Origin: Gonium pectorale
Taxonomy: Eukaryota > Chlorophyta > Chlorophyceae > Chlamydomonadales > Volvocaceae
Direction of reading: 5' to 3'
Assembly (NCBI GenBank): GCA_001584585.1
Contig: LSYV01000002.1
Location: forward strand, 1,819,758 to 1,883,757
DNA: 64,000 bases
In this document: one piece after another, positions 1-12,000 of the stretch
How the letters are laid out: the number at the start of each line of letters is the position of its first letter
Position numbering within the stretch: the stretch's first letter is position 1
Translations under genes and position numbers: made by a program
The notes under the pieces: model-generated
Told to the model about the DNA's origin: nothing
The model's database searches: none
What the model saw: only the letters and a program-made list of their open reading frames with translations

Positions 1-82
1 GGACGGCCAAAGAGGGCAGCGTACGCAACATGCGGTGCGGCATGGCAAGGTGCGAGACGAGACCGGTCGCGGGAGCCCTCAC

Positions 83-2615
83 CGTTTGGCTGCTGCCACG
101 GCGCCAGCACCAGGCCCCCCGCCACTGGGAAGGGCGGCTGCGGCGGCTGCCGGACCTGGTGCTCCGCCATCTTCTTGAGCACGTGGCTGTCGTCGTGTAT
201 TTGGAACGGGTTGCTGCAGGGGGAAACGAGGTTGAGGAACGAAGTCAGCTGACGTCCAGTGTCCGCTGGCCAGCCGGTCCCTGGAGAGGAAGGCCAAACG
301 AGCTGCAGCCCCGAGCGCCGCATGACGCCCCCACGCATGAGCCTTTCACAGGAGCGGCTGGTATGAGCAGCGACAAGCCCGGCGTCGGGTCTCGCTGGTC
401 GACACATAAACCCAACGGCATTGCGACGCCGCTACCTTGCATGGCTGGGCTGCGGCGCACCCGGCTAGCGAGCACCCTCACCCTCCCAGCCCGCACGGCA
501 TCCAAAGGGAGCGCATGTACCCCCCCCCCGCACCATCGCCAACGGCCTGTGGACACTCACTTGCCAAACTCGAACTGCACGTCCATCAAGTCCTCGGAGA
601 TCTTCACCTCCACGGTCGCCTCCGGCTTGGCCTGCAAAACGTCAACATACGCACATACCACATACGTAACGTGAGGGACTAAGGGCCACGAGCAGCCATT
701 AGAGCATGCACGTTGCGCATGAACTCGACATGTGCGGGCAGCGCCCTCGCGCTCCTTGTTCGGTTTCCCTCACGTCGCGCACATCGGTATACCAACCCTT
801 CGCGCGCCGATTGATGCTGGGACAATCTAGGCCTAGGCGCACCGTCGTCGACACCTGCACAGTCAGAAGACCGCCCTGCCGCCCCTCGCCCGGTGCCATG
901 GCTATCCGTGACGAAAGCTGCCCGTTCAGTGCGGCCCCGACGCGACCGAACAACAGTGCCTGCAACGGAGGCATCGCGCCCCTTGAGCCAACGACGGCTC
1001 ACGAACAGAGGCACCATCGGTGCCCGTAGACCGACTGTGCTCACGCAGACCGAAGCCGAGCAATCGAGCCGCAGACCGGGACCGACCCCGACCGGGCCGA
1101 CCCGTGGGACGCACCTGCACAAGGATGAAGGGCAGGAAGAGCTGCGTGCCGCCCTGGTGCCCTCGCTGGCTGCTGCGGTCCAGGAGCCGCTTGAGGGCCT
1201 GCTGCTGCTCAATCATGTCCTGCACGGCGTAAAGTGAGAGGGGCAGACGGTGGGGTGCCGGCCAGCGGGCCAGCGTAGATGACGCACCCGCACATTTCCA
1301 CGCATGTGCTGCCCCAACGAGTGCTGAGCTGCCAAGACAGCCACCGCGTCTGCCAGCCTGCGCTCGAGCTGCCCACCAGGCTCGCTTCCTCTTTGCCCTC
1401 CCTGCCCCTCCCCCAGCACCCAGCCAAGTTCCTTTGCCCTGTTCTGGACGTGTCTACAGTGTCAACGCTCAACGTTTACCTTGCCCACGGACCGACTAAC
1501 CCCCAGCACCCGCCTGCAAGTACAGCTGCTTCTGCTCCACCTCCTTGATCTTGGCCTGCCGCTCAGCCCGCAGCCGCTCCACAGCCGAGTTGCCCAGCTT
1601 GGGGAAGCCCTTCCACGTGATCTCCTTCTTCTCCTTCTGAATGATGTTCATGGCCATGAGCACGTTGATGGCGTCGTACACCCGTCGCCGAATGTTTTTC
1701 TCGTCATATTGTCCGTTCTTGTTGGCCGCCTCAATCTTGCCCATCTCCTCCACCAGCTCGTCCGCAACCTCGTTGTACGTTGTCCGGACTTTTGCCTCAA
1801 CCTTTTCGCACACCTTCATGCTGAAGTGCCGCAGGCCCTTGTTGCCCGACCGGCTACCGCTGGTGTCCGGGCCGCGTGACGTCTTTCGCCGCTTCGAGCT
1901 GTTGTCCGTTCCCCCGGAGCCGGTGGCCCGGGGGTTGTAGGATGTGTTAAGTTTATGGAGACTGACCCGTGCGAGGTGCAGGACCTGGGCAGCCCGCGCG
2001 GTGGCCAAGTCCGACGCCTGATTGGCCATGTGGCACTGGTGGAGGTCCATGGGCAGCGTGGGCTGCGGCGGCGGATTGTTGAACCCTACGGGGCTGGGCC
2101 GGGGGAGCGGGAGGCCGCCAGCAACTGCGAGAGCGTGGGGAAATGTGGGAGAGGAAGGGGTTGGGCCAGTCGGCCAGGGATGGCGATACGGCAGTGGCTC
2201 CGCCGCCAATGGGGGTCACACATTCACGTTGCGGGCTCTTGGGCGGAGTGAAGGCGGCCCGAGGCGCTAGGCCGCCCCTCAGTCCCTGCAAGCGCTTGCG
2301 CAACCAGCGAGGTGTGCGCACCACATACCTGGTGTTTCTGCAAGGCGGTTGAAGTCCACCTCTGTCGCGAACTCCAACAGACCCTGGGGCGCCAACGGGG
2401 TTCCGGGACATGTCGCAGCGTAGCGGGGAGACATAGGGGGGAAGGGCCCTAGAGGCCGTGCCGACCCCATGGCCGTGCATGATTTCATGGCAAGGTAAGT
2501 ACCAGCACGCGGCACTTACAGCTTCCTGAAGGTCCTGCACGTAGTGGCCCATTCCAAGGCTGCCGGGCTGCCCTGGCTCTGTCGGCTCCGCCTTAGGCTG
2601 GTGAGCCTCCTCCAT
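83..2615 (-). CDS. DP1: DP transcription factor (E2F dimerization partner), 3' end off the window
   Basis: DP proteins pair with E2F to bind promoters of cell-cycle genes, under the retinoblastoma pathway. Coding exons read from the minus strand: 2615-2520, 2359-2329, 2124-1514, 1219-1115, 631-561 and 213-83, and all phases close. Residues about 137-218 form the winged-helix DNA-binding domain, with the DP signature DEKNIRRRVYDAINVLMA near residues 183-200. A leucine-rich dimerization segment (LYLQDMIEQQQALKRLL) and the DP C-terminal motif LPFILVQ, then VEVKISEDLMDVQFEFG and NNPFQIHDDSHVLKKM, follow as in plant DPs. The N-terminus is Pro/Gln-rich and not conserved. The ATG at 2615 is the first in frame. 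The last seen exon has a good GTGAGG donor after base 83, so more coding sequence lies left of the window. The join 1514/1219 seems to need a GC donor. The family call is sure; the small second exon is less so. Confidence 0.93.
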
Positions 2616-4504
2616 TATCAATATTGGTTTGATTCCTAAGGAGGCCCGGCCTGCGCCCGGCGGTGGGGTATGCGGCAGGGCGCCAAAAGCGCCCAGTCTT
2701 CGCCACGAGCCCCCAGGCGGGCCGCCACAGGCCGTTACAACATCAATGGGCAGTGTTGGGTGCTTAGAACCCGCAATTGCATCGGGGTTGTGAGGATTGT
2801 GAGGGCCTGAGAGCTCTCAGCGACTTTGCATCATCCAAGCGATAACCGACGTCCGCAGCGCTGCCAGCTCGATGCAAAGTATACCTAGACCGTCTAGGAA
2901 GCTTTTCACCGCGAACTAGTGTGCAGTAGTGCCGCACGCCGGTTCCCGCCGAGCGAGCCACGCAAGTACGGGGAAGGCCATTTCCTTCACTCCATACCCT
3001 TAAAGAATCACCACAACAAGCAACGCACTCTTTTCAATACAGAACGCGCTGGGCAAAGGCAGTGCTTTCTTCGGCCAAGCCGGGACTATGGCGGCAATGC
3101 TCCGACGAAGAAGAGGCAGTTGTAAACAGCGCGAATGACACTGGCTGGCATGCTTTGTGTGCGCATTCTAGGGCTCACGGGGATTGCTATCGCCCGCCAA
3201 ACCTCGTTCTCTAGAAGCTCACATGGAATCACCCACGCATAGGACCTGATATACAGAGCCTTTGATAAAGCAACTAGCGCGACAGGTCTTGGCGCCCGTC
3301 TGAGACCCTGCAAGAAGGGGACAAAGCCATTCCGCAACACCCGTGTCCGCCTTGTCAAAGGAATACCGCATTCACTACTCTGGTCCAGCCAAAACCCTAA
3401 GCTTAGGGCAAATCCTTAATGGGTATCTTACACCCTCGTGGGAACGCCCAGGCCCCCCAACCAGGACGATATCGCGTCGCCCTCAGCTAGGGCAACTTCG
3501 TCTGCGGCAGGGAAAACACGGGCCGAAACCCTGCCCGCTCCACAAACATTCAAACACAAACGAGGTCAGGTGTACAGTATCCGTCCGCCAGCAGTTGCGC
3601 CAGCCACAGCCACGGACTGCGGGAGGGGGAGGGCCATGCGCGGCTCCCCAGTGGGACGCCCATGAGGAGGCTCAGCGACACGCCCTGCTCGGCGGCTTGG
3701 GGGCCTGCGCCGTAGCGTAGGGGCAAAACCCGATCAGACACGACGAAGCCCGCCTACGCGGTCGGCGTATGTAATACCCTCCTTAACAGCTTGATAGTGA
3801 CGTAGGTGGTTCACAAAGCAGTCACTGCAAAACTCACAGACCCTAGGGCCGACCATCCAACGGAATAAAAGCAGGAACAGGGCTTCGGAAGGTGCTGCCC
3901 ATTGAGCACCTATGTTGCAGGGTGCGCCTTTGAAGCCGCCGGCCCCCAGCGGCGGCTCTGCCAGCGGTGGGGTGAAGCCGCCGCCCTGCTACCAACCGTC
4001 TCGGCATGCCGCCGGTGCGGGGGCCACCGAAAGCCATCGCCTCCACTCACAACCGGCGGCCTTCAACACCGCTACTGCACAATTTAACTCTCTCCATGTG
4101 AGATCTTCTCTTTCGCACATGCAAGGCCGCTCAACGTCCCGACTGAGCATACATAACTCGCGCCCCAAACTCCTCTGCCAACCCCCCTCTTTCGCCCCCC
4201 CTACCTCGGGGCCATGAGCCACCCCAGCCAGCCGCATACGTGCAGCTACCGCTGAAATGGCCATTGCAAAGAACCTGAGCCTGAGCTTGAACTGAGCAGC
4301 AAGGCCGGGGCCGGGGCGGGACTCAACGTGCACCCCAGCTCTCCTTGCAGTAGCCCATGGCCGTCCGCCGCGACGCCACAGGCGCCCACCTGACGCATTT
4401 CAGCTCACTGCCGTTACCACCTGTCCCTCGCCGACGGTTGCTTCCGCGCCGCCCTGCCTTGCAACCACGGTGCCGCTGCGCCGCCGATGCCGCCCATCGC
4501 CCGC
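2616..4504. other. Intergenic, no gene recognised
   Basis: This stretch lies between the DP start and the NAD kinase stop, which is the upstream flank of one minus-strand gene and the downstream flank of the next. The open frames are short, have no splice partners and show no family resemblance. A minus-strand TGTAA at about 3427-3431 is a possible but distant poly(A) signal for NAD kinase. Confidence 0.5.
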
Positions 4505-7500
4505 CTACTCCGCCTCCCCTCCCGGGCTGAGCGGCTTCTGCACCGTGCGGTCCGACCATCGGAAGCAGCGCTCCAGCGAGTCGAACCAGTCCGACGTGAG
4601 GTCGGTCCGGTTGATGGTGGGCACCGGGTTCTCCGACATGCGCACCTTGACGCTGTCGCCGCGACCCAGCTCCTGTTCGTGAGAGGCGCAGCGGCGCAGC
4701 GGAGGGGAGGGTGAGGGGTAACACCCGGCGGCATGGAAGGAGGTGAGGGGCATGAGAGTGGGCTTCCCCCGCGGCACTGGGGAAGGCGCGAAGTGAGGCC
4801 GAGGGCCCTGCTTAAGCGCGGGGCGGGGACTGTGCAGCCGCCCAGCGCGGCACTCCGCTGCGCCTGACCACCCAGGGTATCGCAAGTCGTGACAGCCAGT
4901 CCCCGCTTCATGTTCGTTGCATGGCCTCAAGACGAAGTGTGTGACTGCTAAGATGGCGGCATCCGCTGACACCATATAGCTACCGGCACAGCGTCCGGTC
5001 TCACGCGCTCACGCAAACCACGCTGCTGTACAACGCCCCGCACCCATGCCCCTGTCCCCTCCGCCCACTGATGCCCGCACAACCACCAACACCATCGCCA
5101 CCACACCGCGCACCCCACCTGCCGTGACCTCCCGTCAAAGCAGATCCACGCGGAGCACCGCGCGTTGTCCGGTATGCGCAGCTCCAGCTCGGCGTAGTCG
5201 GGCAGGATGATGGGCCGGAAGCTGAGCGAGTGGGGGCACACGGGCGTGAGCAGGATGGCGGGCACGTTGGGGTGCACCATGCTGCCGCCCGCGGCCACCG
5301 AGTAGGCCGTGCTGCCTGCGGGGGCCGGGAGGCGGAGGGGTGCGGACGGGGAATAGGCTTGGCCATGGTCGGGGCGGGGGTAGACCGCCGGCTATACCGT
5401 GTCCTCTGCCGCCGGGAAGCGTGATATAGCGTAGCCGGGGATGCGGTCTAAGCTGGCAGGGTGGCAGTGTGCAGGAGGGTGCGCTCTGCCGGCAGCAATA
5501 CCGGCATTGATGTTCTGCGGTACCCTCGCGTAGTAGCACCTGGCGCCCCAGCAGCCCTCAACGACCTGCTGCCCCAACCGAAAGCTCCGCCGGTGCCCCC
5601 TCTATGCCCGTACTTTGGGCCGTATTCTGATAGGGAGCTAGCACAAGCGTCACGGTATCCCGCGCGTGTTTCCTGGAGGACCCTTCTGCAGTCTGAGTCT
5701 GTCCCGCAGCCCGGGCAACCACTGCGCCATCCGCCGCACCCGTGGGCGTGGCGAGCATGATGCCGTCCGCCTGCACGCGCGCGATGAAGCGGCCCTTCTC
5801 GTAGCACTCGATGTTGGTCAGGAAGGCGCTACTGCCGCGGTCAATAACCATCTCGTTCAGCACCTCCACCGACTGCTCGGGCCGGCTGCCGCCTTTGCGC
5901 CAGATCTCGCACGCCAGCCGCATGCGCAGCGTGACCATCACGCCTGGCCGCACGGGGTCGTCGCGGTCCGATATGGGCGTATGGCGGAGGTGGGTCCAGG
6001 TAAGAAGGAGAGATGTGGAAGGCGAGAGCTGGTGCGGCGTCGCGGCGACGCGGGTGGGGACGGCCGCTTCGCCGCATAGCACCCGCCGCGAGTCCCAGCT
6101 CCTGGTCGGCAGGCTAGTGCAACGCCAGAAGGTCCCTGCCTCGCACCGAGCAGGCCTCCAACTCTCTGCGGCTCGGCTACTCATTAGTCATTACCCTCCC
6201 CGGTCCAACCGCCCACGGCCCTCACCCAGGCTGTTGCCCGGTTCGTCCATCGAGTTGATCGAGTCGACCGACAGCAGCGTGCAGCTGTCCAGCTTCTGGC
6301 CCCCATATATGACATCCAGCAGGTCGCGCTTGAAGTTGGGAAAGTCGTGGTTGGTCAGGAAGCCCATGGAGCCCATGTTGAAGGCAATCACCTGGAGGGC
6401 GCGACGCGGGAGCGGGGTCACGCGCCCAACAGTGTAGCGTGTGCGCATGGCCCCGAAGGCGGTCCTCTTGGGGCACCCTTCTCTATCGATACCCTCCCGG
6501 TTGAAGGCCCAGCTGAGACATGACAGCAAGGCGTGGTGGCAGCGCAGGCCGCCTGACCGGCGTCCTCGTCGGCAAGTGACCCAAGCCCTGCGGTCGCCAC
6601 CCTTTACGGGCTTGTCCGCCCCGATCCAGCGCCCACACGAGGCGAGCGGCATACTGTCGTTCAGCGCAGAACGGACATGCATGGAGCGGCATGACCAGCT
6701 GCTGTGCGGGCCGCTAGTGGCGGCCGTACGGCGGGGTCCAGTACCAGCCCCAGCAGGTACGGAAGGCGAGGCGAACCCCTTTGCGCCACGGTCCCACAAT
6801 TCTCTTTTGCTCTGGGCGGCCGCGGGCCGGCACAGACCCTGCACCTCTGCTGAAGGGGCGCCGCGCTCAGCCCCGTCGTCCTCTACGCTCAGCTCCGTCG
6901 TCCTCTACCTCGAAAGCTGCCCCTCCCCACCGAGCAACCTAGCCGCCGACAGCACAACATGCGCCCTTTCCGTGCAGTACGACAGAGGGGAGCACGCGTG
7001 CACGCCCTGCAGTGCCCGGCGGCGCTCATTCAAACGCACCGGCGGCATGCTATGCTTGAAGAGGTACGATGAGTGCAGGATGACGCCGTCCCCGCCCATG
7101 CAGACCAAGAAGTCGACGTACTCCGCTAACCTGTTGGCCATTTCGTCATGCATATCGGGCAAAGCTTTTAGACTTTGGAAGTCAGGCGGGCCGAGAGCGA
7201 CGACGAGATCAAGAAACAGTCTGTTCAAGTGCAACTGCAAGGGAGTGGAGGCCTATGCCGGGACCTGTAGCAGGAAACACAGGCTAGGGAACAGAGCCGG
7301 CACTCCGTCTGAGGCCCGGGTTACGCACCTGTCCTTGTCGCTGGCTGCATACGTGTACACGTACGAGTAGCTGGAGCGGCCCTTGATGTGCTGCTCGTAC
7401 ACGTGCGGCTCCACCACCACCCGCAGGCTGTGTTCTCTCCCCAGGAAGTCTATAACCTCCAGGAACGGCTGCAAGAGCTCATCGCCCAGTTTCATGATGA

Positions 7501-8625
7501 CCATCACACTAACCATGCAAAAACAGAGGGAAAGGGAAAGGGTAGGGCGTGACTTCGCGACCGTACACCGAACAAACCCTGCCCGCCCGCCCCCGTCGGC
7601 CAACGCCCAGCTTTCCGCACCTTTTGGGTCGGTGCCTCCACACCAGCAAGTGCTGCTGCGTGCTCGGGTACGCAAAATGGAGCTTCCCGGTGCCTGGAGG
7701 GAGGTGGGAGATGAGCCAGGGATGCGCGGCACGAGTTGCGAGCGGAGCATGGAGCAGCGCTACGCACCGGTAACGAGCTCGCGCGAGCAGCTCTTTCCGT
7801 CGGTACGTAGGATATATAGCGATGATTTCTTGGGCCAGTTTGTTGTCCTGCGCGCCCCAGCAAGGTCAGAGGCTTGCAGCGTTAAGAGGCGCGCTTCGCT
7901 CGCCGCTCGGCGCGGGGCAGCAGACCTGACTGTTGATGCTGGCGCGCTTGTTGATGGCTCAGATATGGCGGGCTCCGCAACTATCGCCTCACTCGTCGAG
8001 ACCGGGGCGAGGTCGGTGCCATGCGCGCGGCAGACACCCGCCGAGCGCCTAACCCAGCTGCTACAGCGTACAGAAGGTTGGGTAGAAGCAATGTGCCCAC
8101 CACGACATACCGCCCCAGGGTCGCGGGCGAGCCCTGGCGACATACTGACGAATCACTTCAGCAACAACCCTGATTAATAACAGAAGATGCTGGCTTTGCG
8201 CAGATGCAGTGAAAGCAAGTGAAGGGCTTGTGGCAGGAAAGCTATCCTTACACCTGTCGTACGGCACGCACCGTACAAACCTAGGTGCTATGCAGGCTTT
8301 CTAATGTGCATATTGCGGAGGTCCTTTTGACACAGAGGGCCAGGGCCGGATATACGAGGGGTAGGAGAAACTTGCGGTATGCGTCCCCTTGCAGCATCGC
8401 CTCCCCGGCACCTGTGCACCTGCACACGAACGGTATGCAATCCACCAGATGCTGCGATGTGTCATGGGCGTTTTCGTTCCTCGCCTGCCTGCTCCTGCCT
8501 ATCCACGCCAATCTGTGCCGTTTTGCGCTTTCCGCACGGCGTGCCTCCATGTGTAACGGGGCCCAGCCATACTCACATTCTTGCAGTTGTAAATGGTGAT
8601 GCCAAGTGGCTGAGTATCCGCAGAC
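4505..8625 (-). CDS. NADK: NAD kinase, plant-type (5' end unresolved)
   Basis: The enzyme phosphorylates NAD to NADP with ATP. The closest kin by motif are plant NAD kinases, including the chloroplast form. Exons on the minus strand: 8625-8577, 7847-7768, 7508-7329, 7172-7040 (or from 7220, same frame), 6391-6226, 5943-5740, 5315-5119 and 4672-4505. All phases close, giving about 390 residues of the C-terminal part. Visible family motifs, in order: [15 protein letters not shown] (the GGDG nucleotide/phosphate loop), [72 protein letters not shown], and the C-terminal [14 protein letters not shown]. The last matches plant enzymes. The start codon and any transit peptide lie upstream of 8625 and could not be placed. 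The 7172 acceptor lacks a good pyrimidine tract. The gene is divergent from the lipase gene starting at 9023, so the shared promoter is short. Confidence 0.93.
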
Positions 8626-9022
8626 CTGCAGGACACCCGGGCCGCCCGGGCTCACTGCTCCGGGCTTCGTCTCGATCAGTCCCAGAGTACAAGCGAGCCT
8701 CCCATGCCTCCCCTGCCCGCGGGAGCATACACCGCGGAGATAGTCTTCATAGCACCGTGCAGCTTGCGATACACGTAGTTCGCATGGGGAAAATATGTAC
8801 GGCACGGTACAACACGAAACCCCATCTGGCCGCCCAACGGTGGAACGAAAGGCACGTTCCCCTATTGTTACATGCTGTGATAAGGCCTATTTAAGTTATT
8901 ACTATTATAACTTTCAGCGGTGCCTCCGTGCGTATACCGGTCTGCTAGTTACAATTCTCAAGTCTCACAATGTCTGTATGCTAAGCAAGCTAGCGGCAAT
9001 GGGATAACGAGATTCTGAACGG

Positions 9023-12000
9023 ATGGTGAGGCAAAACCGCTCGCCATCGCAGGCCCGCCACCTGCGCTGACTTCAGCGCTGACCGGACCCAACGCAGCCG
9101 GCCCTGGCCGTGTGTGGGCGGCGCCTGCACATCGCGGCGGATGACCTACCCCTCCCGAGCTTTGTCGGAGCAGCCTGGCACGCCGCTCTGCTGGTCATCA
9201 CCGCCACCGACCTAAGGGCGGTCCGAACGACCCTCAACGACTGCCCCTACAGCTCGCGCCATAAGGGGTACCTCGCTACTCACGTGGGCTTACTGGCTAT
9301 CAACACCCTCCTCCATGTCTGGACCTACTTTGAGAGCAGGAGGGGTGAGCGCAGGTTGCCCCAGGCGTGCTGACCGCGCTGAATGGAATTGGAAGCGTCA
9401 ATGTGCTCCGTAGATGCGGCATCACACCTACCGACGCGGATTAGGCCCGTGGCTAAAGGCACAATGCTGTACTGGAGGCGATTCAAGGCCATCCTAGGGC
9501 AGGACAGTGTACCTGCAGTCAGCGGGGTCAGCGGGGTCAAGTGCTGAACGAAGCACGTCCAACGCCTCTCGCATAGCTGGTGCACAATTTTATCCCCGCA
9601 CAGCTGGCCGCAGGGGGCAGGGGCATGAGCATAGCGTATGTGTCTCAATCAGATCTGTCGCACCGCTTAGGCACTGCTAGGGTATGTGCATGCCGATGCG
9701 GCGTCGTACTGCCCTACATCCATGCGCAATTCGCACTTCCACTGCCTCCAGCCCGCCGCACTCCGCCCCACTGCCGGCTCCCTGCCCTGCCGCAGGCGCC
9801 TTCTTCCAAGTGGAGCAGCGCAGGCGCGTTGGCGCGCTGGTGCTGTCCACCACCGCCGTCTACGTCCTCACCATGGGCCTCAACGCCTACGGCACCTGGC
9901 TCCTGGCAGACCTCCGGTCCTGGCCGCCCTGCGCCCCACCTCCCGGGGCGGCCTTGCACTTGAGCCATCCGGCCCTCCTCAAAGCCGTCGTCATCGCTAC
10001 CTGGGCTTCCATCTTCGTGGTCTTGCTGTACATGCTCCCAACCGTCAACGCCTTCCCGGCCGTACAGGCCGTCAACGGGCCTCTCCTCCGGCTCTTGTGC
10101 TGCGTGTGCTGCTGCTATGTGGACCCGGGGGTGGAGATGCTGCAAAGGGCGCGTGAGCGGGCGTGGCGCCGCGGGGGCAGAGGCGGCAGCGCGCAGGGGC
10201 CACACCGTCGTCAGTCCCCCACAGCAGCGATAGCGCAGATCTTCACCCACATGTTCGGGCGGGTGCGTTCGGAGCCACACGTGGGGCAGGCGGGTGCATG
10301 GTCAGTCGGTTGCTGGGGGCTGCCCCTCCGGGGTCCGGTGCCTGTGCAGGTGCTCACCGCACGGGCTGAAAACGGAGCCGCGAACGTAGGGCGATTGCAC
10401 ACGCCTCGCCCGGCCTGGTGCCTGGCACCGGGCTGGTGCCTGGCACCGGGCAGGGCGAGTGTTACCTCCTCATGCTGAGGGGCCTAATGGCGCGGGGTAA
10501 AGCGGGCGGGGTTTGAAGGGTGGGCGGGCGAGGTTGAACGGTGGACGGCGATGGGTGGGCGTACGGAGGTGCGGAGTAGGGCGGTGGGAAGTTGATGTGT
10601 GCTGGTAGCGGTAGTCCGATGAACTCGACATGCCGATGCCGGGGCGCCTGCGGGCGCATGTGCTCGAGGCGGTTCGTCTCCTTGAGCCGCCGCCTTCGCT
10701 CTTTGTGAGCATGTTTTCCGTCACCTCCCCACACCGACCCCCAGGTCGACATGACGTTTACTGACCACCTCGCGGCTCTCACGCTGGTTGGGCTGCGCCA
10801 CCACCACACCAAGCCCGCGTTGACCTACGCGAGCGCTCCGCCGCCCGAGTGGCTCACCTGCAGCGGGCCTCGCGATAGCGGGGCGGCCTCCGTTGCCTGG
10901 CGCCGAGATGGCAGCGACGGCGGCGACGGGTTGCTCAAACCGCCGGCTCTAGTGCAGCTCACAGCAAGCGACCGTCTGGCCGAGAGGACCGATGCAACAG
11001 GTATGTTGTCCTCACCTTGAGCCGCCGGCGCACCGCAAGCAGCGGTTGTGGGCCTTACCCGCGCCGCCCTGTCCCCCCCGCAGGATCGCCCTGCGGCTTG
11101 CCGGGTGGCGTGCACCTGGGCTCCCTCGCCGAGTCAAACGGCGCGCCGCCCACCACCTCCAACACCGCTGCGCCGGCCAACGGCGCGCCGCCCACGACCT
11201 CCTCTGCCGGCTTTGACCTCCAGCTCGGCGCCCGACGCACGCAGCCCGCAACGGCCCTTGACGCGCTAGAAGAGGACGGGACGGACTCCGTGCGCCGGGC
11301 CTCTGCTGCTAACGGCAACGGAATCTCCGATCCTCCCGCTGGCCTGGACGGCAACGTTGTTCAGTATGGCGATCTTGAGCGGCAGGCGACAGGGCTGGCG
11401 GCAGAGCACGGTCTGGCTGCTGACAGCAGCAACCGCGGCTCTCGGGTGACCCCTGGATCGGGGCTGCCCAGCCTTCCGCTTCCACCGCCGCTTAGCTTCC
11501 CGTCGCGGCGCGACTGGGACGGGGCGTATGCCGAGCTGAATGTGGCCCCGGAGGTATGCGGGCTGGGGCATGCCGGACGCAGGGTCTTCAAGTGGACAGG
11601 ATCCGTGGAGGCAGTCACATGAGGCTGCTATCGCTCAAGCTGCGAGCCCGCACCCATCTAATGTGCCCCGCCTGTGGTTCCATCAGACCGTGATGGCCCC
11701 TGCGGTTTTATCGTTGGTTTCCGGTTAGCTCGGCAGCCGGATGAGATGCCCTGTTATCCCTTGCAGGTCCTGGAAGAGGCGCTGCACTACATGCGCTTCG
11801 CGACAGCCGTGTACGGCTGGAAGATGTATCTGTGGATCAACCGGCAGCAAGGTGCGCGGCCGGGCAGCTCGGCCCGAGTATTGCTGAGCGGCTAGCGTCA
11901 CCGGTACACCGCTGCGATTGGGCCCCATCTTAGGGCTTGGCTGCTCTTCGACGGTTTCCCAGGTCTACCAACCTCTGTTACCCGCGATCCTGCAGTGACC

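Noticed and set aside
1496..1513. GT donor sites after the DP zipper (the GTGCTG and GTTAGT sites)
   Set aside because: Both leave phase 1 and give a stop four codons into the next exon, while the GC donor keeps the family alignment.
7768..7847. Frame reading [11 protein letters not shown], which looks like a conserved NAD kinase strand
   Set aside because: It leaves phases that run into a stop at the next exon. The alternative frame ([21 protein letters not shown]) joins both neighbours in phase, so the likeness is taken as chance.
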